Source: an uncultured Lachnospiraceae bacterium
GTDB lineage: Bacteria; Bacillota; Clostridia; Lachnospirales; Lachnospiraceae
NCBI GenBank assembly: GCA_910579495.1
Contig: CAJTVD010000098.1
Location: forward strand, 1 to 7,061
Length of the DNA stretch: 7,061 bases
Direction of reading: 5' to 3'
The position numbers were made by a program, and so were the translations under genes. This document shows, piece after piece, positions 4,939 through 7,061 of the stretch (its first letter is position 1; each line of letters starts with the position of its first letter). The notes beneath the pieces were generated by a model. The model was not told the origin of the DNA. It was given only the letters and a program-made list of their open reading frames with translations, and searched no databases.

Positions 4939-5476
4939 ATGGATATAACAGGAATAGCAAAAGGCCATCATGCGGGCATCCAAAAGACGGGAAAAACATC
5001 GTCCAAAAAGGAATGGAAGCTGTCTGACTCCCTTCGGGAGAAGATAACAGGATGCAGCGCAGAACGTCTATATGGGAAATAAGTTCTTCGCCCTGCGGAA
5101 AAGCGAGGTCGCCAAGGTCGCGCCGGACAGGTCTGCGCTGATGGGGAAACTCAATCAAAATATGGCGGATATGAAGGAAATAAGGGAGGCTGACGAGAGG
5201 TGGCTGCGCCTTCTGTTCGGGGAGCCGTATGAAGCCAAGTTCCAGTCGGAAGGTACGGGTTCTGCCATCCATGTGTATGACGGGAACGGTGATGAGATAC
5301 TGACCTACACGGCAGGCGTGGGCTGGCATGAGAAGGAGTCGAAGGCGGAGACACAGGTACACGGGGCTTTGAAGGATGCCTACTATGATGCGTACCATGC
5401 GGCAAAGCATGTACTCGTAGGCAAAAGTCGGTTATTATCACGGAAACCTGCTGGGAGTTTTCGTGATAGTATGTAG
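4939..5476 (+). pseudogene. Array-type gene split by a single-base frameshift
   Basis: The first part, from ATG at 4939, reads MDITGIAKGHHAGIQ, a variant of the array signature. A GTG at 4879 in the same frame is a weaker start. It runs to SLREKIT and then out of frame to a stop at 5080-5082. The following frame gives DAAQNVYMGNKFFALRKSEVAKVAPDRSALMGKL, then a helical EADERWLRLLFGEPYE segment and VYDGNGDEILTYTAG, ending at 5476. Removing one A near 5046-5047 joins the two into one frame (EKIQDAAQNVYMG) of about 178 residues. An ATG at 5072 overlaps the upstream stop by 11 nt, so the downstream part might still be made by coupled re-initiation. The last 16 or so residues overlap a hairpin and may not be original. 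Function is unknown. Confidence 0.7.
5436..5468 (+). other. Hairpin at the end of the frameshifted gene
   Basis: TATCACGGAAAC (5436-5447) pairs over 12 bp, with one G-U, with GTTTTCGTGATA (5457-5468) around a 9-nt loop. A third related segment, GTTTCCGTG, follows at about 5478-5486 and can pair perfectly with CACGGAAAC (5439-5447), so two mutually exclusive folds are possible. There is no adjacent T-run. The stem is within the last codons of the reading frame. It could be a scar of a small inverted-repeat element. Confidence 0.55.
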
Positions 5477-5536
5477 AGTTTCCGTGTTTGTATATGAGTA
5501 AAGCGGTAAAAAATAAATGGATAAATGATAACAAGG

Positions 5537-5564
5537 AAAAAGGGCTGTTCAACGGCTCTTTTTT
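5537..5564 (+). terminator. Intrinsic terminator closing the array
   Basis: AAAAAGGGCTG (5537-5547), loop TTCAA and CGGCTCTTTTTT (5553-5564) form a stable stem followed by six T residues on the + strand. The A-run on the left gives a T-run for the - strand, so it could work in both directions. It lies about 60 nt after the last array frame and separates it from the sigma factor operon. Confidence 0.88.
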
Positions 5565-5670
5565 GGTCTGGATATTTCTGATTCACCTCTCTGTGATCAC
5601 TTCCACTCTTTCTAAAAATGACGGTGCTTTTTATATTTATTTGAGCTAAAATAAAAAAAGTAATTTTCTC

Positions 5671-5700
5671 TGCAACCAAATCTGAATTTTTACGGGATAT
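5671..5700 (+). promoter_or_regulatory. Candidate ECF-type promoter of the sigma factor operon
   Basis: TGCAACC (5671-5677) resembles the AAC-containing -35 element of many ECF sigma factors. After 15 nt comes CGGGATAT (5693-5700), which resembles a CG-containing -10. A transcript from here would start near 5705, so the ATG at 5704 could not be used and the one at 5740 would have a leader of about 35 nt. ECF operons are commonly autoregulated, which this would fit. Evidence is by eye only. Confidence 0.5.
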
Positions 5701-5739
5701 ACAATGAAGGGCATAACAGCCAGGGAGGTGAGTGAGAAC

Positions 5740-6306
5740 ATGCAGGATGAGAGAATTGTTGAATTATACTGGAAACGAAGTGAGGCGGCAATCCAGCACA
5801 CAGACCAGAAATATGGACATTACCTAATGAAATTATCGTATAACATTCTTGCTGATTGGGAGGACAGCAAAGAGAGCGTAAATGACACTTATTTAAGTGC
5901 ATGGAAATCTATGCCCCCGCACAGGCCGAGTGTTCTTTTAACATACCTTTGTAAGATTACGAGGCAGATATCAATTGATGTTTTCCGAAAAAGGAACAGT
6001 GCGAAAAGGCAGGAATCAGAATATGCTCTGTCTCTATCTGAATTGGAGGACTGCGTTTCTGCCGGAAACACAACAGAACAGGATGTTGATCTGCACCTTT
6101 TGGCAAAGGCTATTCAGGATTATCTTGCAGAATTACCGGGGGAAACAAGAGATGTGTTTATTGGAAGATATTTCTTTTCGGATTCCATCCGTGAGGTAGC
6201 AGGATATTATGGCATGAGTGAGTCCAAGGCAAAGAGTATGCTGTACCGCACCCGTATCGGATTAAAAAAATATTTGGAACAGGAGGGATTCTTTGATGAA
6301 ACGTGA
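5740..6306 (+). CDS. RNA polymerase sigma factor, sigma-70 family, ECF type
   Basis: This is a 188-residue ECF-like sigma factor that would direct RNA polymerase to a small regulon. The start at 5740 has a strong ribosome binding site (GGGAGGTG, 5723-5730) and gives MQDERIVELYWKRSEAAI, the typical beginning of this clostridial group. An in-frame ATG at 5704 adds 12 atypical residues. Region 2 spans about 22-92, with ILADWEDSKESVNDTYLSAW (36-55) matching core-binding and -10 segments and KITRQISIDVFRKR (72-85) after it. Region 4 spans about 120-180, with LAELPGETRDVFIGRYF (129-145) and the helix-turn-helix REVAGYYGMSESKAKSMLYR (151-170). The stop codon overlaps the next gene by 11 nt, indicating translational coupling to a membrane partner. 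Confidence 0.93.
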   Translation: MQDERIVELYWKRSEAAIQHTDQKYGHYLMKLSYNILADWEDSKESVNDTYLSAWKSMPPHRPSVLLTYLCKITRQISIDVFRKRNSAKRQESEYALSLSELEDCVSAGNTTEQDVDLHLLAKAIQDYLAELPGETRDVFIGRYFFSDSIREVAGYYGMSESKAKSMLYRTRIGLKKYLEQEGFFDET

Positions 6307-7061
6307 AGACATCAGTGATGCATTAGGGTTAGTGGATGAAAGTATGATTAGCCATGCTCTTATGGTAAGAAGAAAAAAGAAGAAATTGCGGTCAAAAAGA
6401 AATAAAATGTGGATAATGCGATATGCTGCTGCGGCAGGTCTTTGTTTGGTTTGTGCAGGTGTTGCAGCCATTTGGTCTGTATTACGGCATGAACCAGAAA
6501 GCAATCTGCCACAGAGTGGGTATTGGGTACAGGAACAGCCTGTACAGGAGGGTCCAGAGCCCGAAATGCCGGAGCAGTTTGTTGAAATATCTTCCCTGCT
6601 TGCATCAAATAACGGGAACTTTATGGCACAGCAAACAGAGAAATATGCAACCGTCCCTATAGAACAATACAGCGGATTTTATATGGAGGTTTCCTCGGCT
6701 GGCAGTTCCGTGTTAGCAGAAAGTATGGGTAAAAGTATTGGCAATACCGGGGAATGGCACTATGTTTCGGGACATTCAGACCTGCAATATCTGATCCGGA
6801 ACGATGGGCAGGAGAGTTCGCTGTGGAAATTCCAATGCTTCGACAGCGGTGAATACCCATACGATGATGTCCTTAAGCTGGTATATCGGATTGATTCCGC
6901 CGATGCGATCACAGAAATAGAAGTGGCGCCTGCCAGAATGGATAATACGGATGCAGGAAAGAAAATACAGGAAGAAGTTGGGACACGGAAAATAACCGAC
7001 AGGGCCGCAATAGAAACAATATATGAAGTGCTGTCCGGCATGACCTGCTATGGGAGTGACC
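6296..7061 (+). CDS. Membrane-anchored putative anti-sigma or partner protein (3' truncated by window)
   Basis: The frame is open to the right window edge, with 255 residues visible. It starts inside the end of the sigma factor gene (11-nt overlap), with AGGAGGGA at 6281-6288 as ribosome binding site. Residues 1-40 are cytoplasmic and very basic (RRKKKKLRSKRNK at 25-37). One transmembrane helix follows at about 43-63 (YAAAAGLCLVCAGVAAIWSVL). A Pro/Glu/Gln-rich linker (about 66-95) leads to an extracytoplasmic domain containing LYRIDSADAITEIEV-like strands (LVYRIDSADAITEIEV at about 196-211). This layout, a short cytoplasmic N-terminus, one helix and an outer domain coupled to an ECF gene, is that of anti-sigma factors in Lachnospiraceae. 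I see no zinc-binding ZAS motif, so the inhibitory role is inferred from position. No signal is identifiable. Confidence 0.85.
   Translation, partial: MKREDISDALGLVDESMISHALMVRRKKKKLRSKRNKMWIMRYAAAAGLCLVCAGVAAIWSVLRHEPESNLPQSGYWVQEQPVQEGPEPEMPEQFVEISSLLASNNGNFMAQQTEKYATVPIEQYSGFYMEVSSAGSSVLAESMGKSIGNTGEWHYVSGHSDLQYLIRNDGQESSLWKFQCFDSGEYPYDDVLKLVYRIDSADAITEIEVAPARMDNTDAGKKIQEEVGTRKITDRAAIETIYEVLSGMTCYGSD

Noticed and set aside
5040..5060. Programmed ribosomal frameshifting in the last array gene
   Set aside because: No slippery heptamer or clear downstream pseudoknot is visible at AGATAACAGG. A simple one-base insertion is the more economical reading.
4862..5410. A 182-codon open frame on the - strand
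   Set aside because: It lies fully opposite the frameshifted array gene, whose frames show the family signature and a sensible composition. The - strand product is rich in Pro, Leu, Arg and His without domain features, typical of an antisense shadow.
5565..5670. A possible sigma-A promoter (TTGAGC at 5641 and TAATTT at 5661)
   Set aside because: The 14-nt spacing is too short and the boxes are weak. The region is simply AT-rich; apart from a GTGATCAC palindrome I see nothing definite in it.
5383..5679. 98-codon - strand frame across the terminator region
   Set aside because: It reads through the terminator stem and the candidate promoter, has a hydrophobic and basic unstructured composition, and lacks a ribosome binding site.
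5704..5739. ATG at 5704 as the start of the sigma factor
   Set aside because: It has no clear ribosome binding site and lies at the predicted transcription start. The ATG at 5740 has GGGAGGTG and gives the typical N-terminus of the family.
6423..6662. 79-codon + strand frame inside the membrane protein gene
   Set aside because: It is out of frame with the long open frame from 6296, which has a ribosome binding site, a transmembrane helix and sensible composition. The short frame has none of these.

Overview
The window looks like chromosomal or island DNA of a Gram-positive Clostridia, most probably Lachnospiraceae. The reasons are strong GGAGG ribosome binding sites, moderate GC, an AgrC-type GHKL kinase, a lipobox lipoprotein, and an ECF sigma factor overlapping a one-TM partner in the style common in that family. 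All convincing genes are on the + strand. The genus cannot be settled from sequence alone.

Region 1 (1-406) is the 3' end of a GHKL sensor histidine kinase. Region 2 (431-5476) is an array of small proteins of unknown function. They share a short N-terminal signature (roughly M-S-V-x-G-I-x) but have mostly unrelated bodies: two mosaic paralogs (431-1174, 1303-2082), a 182-aa protein (2204-2752), a 214-aa protein (3075-3719), a 36-codon N-terminal remnant (3820-3930), a decayed copy with a lost start codon and a frameshift (3933-4297), and a frameshifted member (4939-5476). A lipoprotein that lacks the signature (4459-4875) sits inside the array. The first member begins 24 nt after the kinase stop codon, so kinase and array may be co-transcribed.

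The intergenic spaces of the array carry two families of structured repeats. Element A (four copies, before 1303, 2204, 3075 and 4459) is a two-hairpin element whose first stem keeps pairing through compensatory changes (TGCCC/GGGCA, TGCTC/GAGCA, CGCTC/GAGCG) around a 15-nt cap of constant length. Element B (two copies, 2788-2857 and 4302-4370) has a closing stem with a compensatory change and a near-perfect internal 9-bp hairpin. I do not recognise either as a known riboswitch or RNA family. They are the best candidates for something undescribed.

Region 3 (5477-5739) contains a hairpin, a strong intrinsic terminator that closes the array, and a likely ECF-type promoter. Region 4 (5740-7061) is an ECF sigma factor with an overlapping membrane-anchored protein, cut by the window edge, that is probably its anti-sigma or regulatory partner.

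Overall the array resembles a birth-and-decay gene family. It shows tandem duplication with local sequence homogenisation, intact members at the 5' end and remnants at the 3' end. A common N-terminal export or targeting signal on variable bodies is an attractive but unproven reading.
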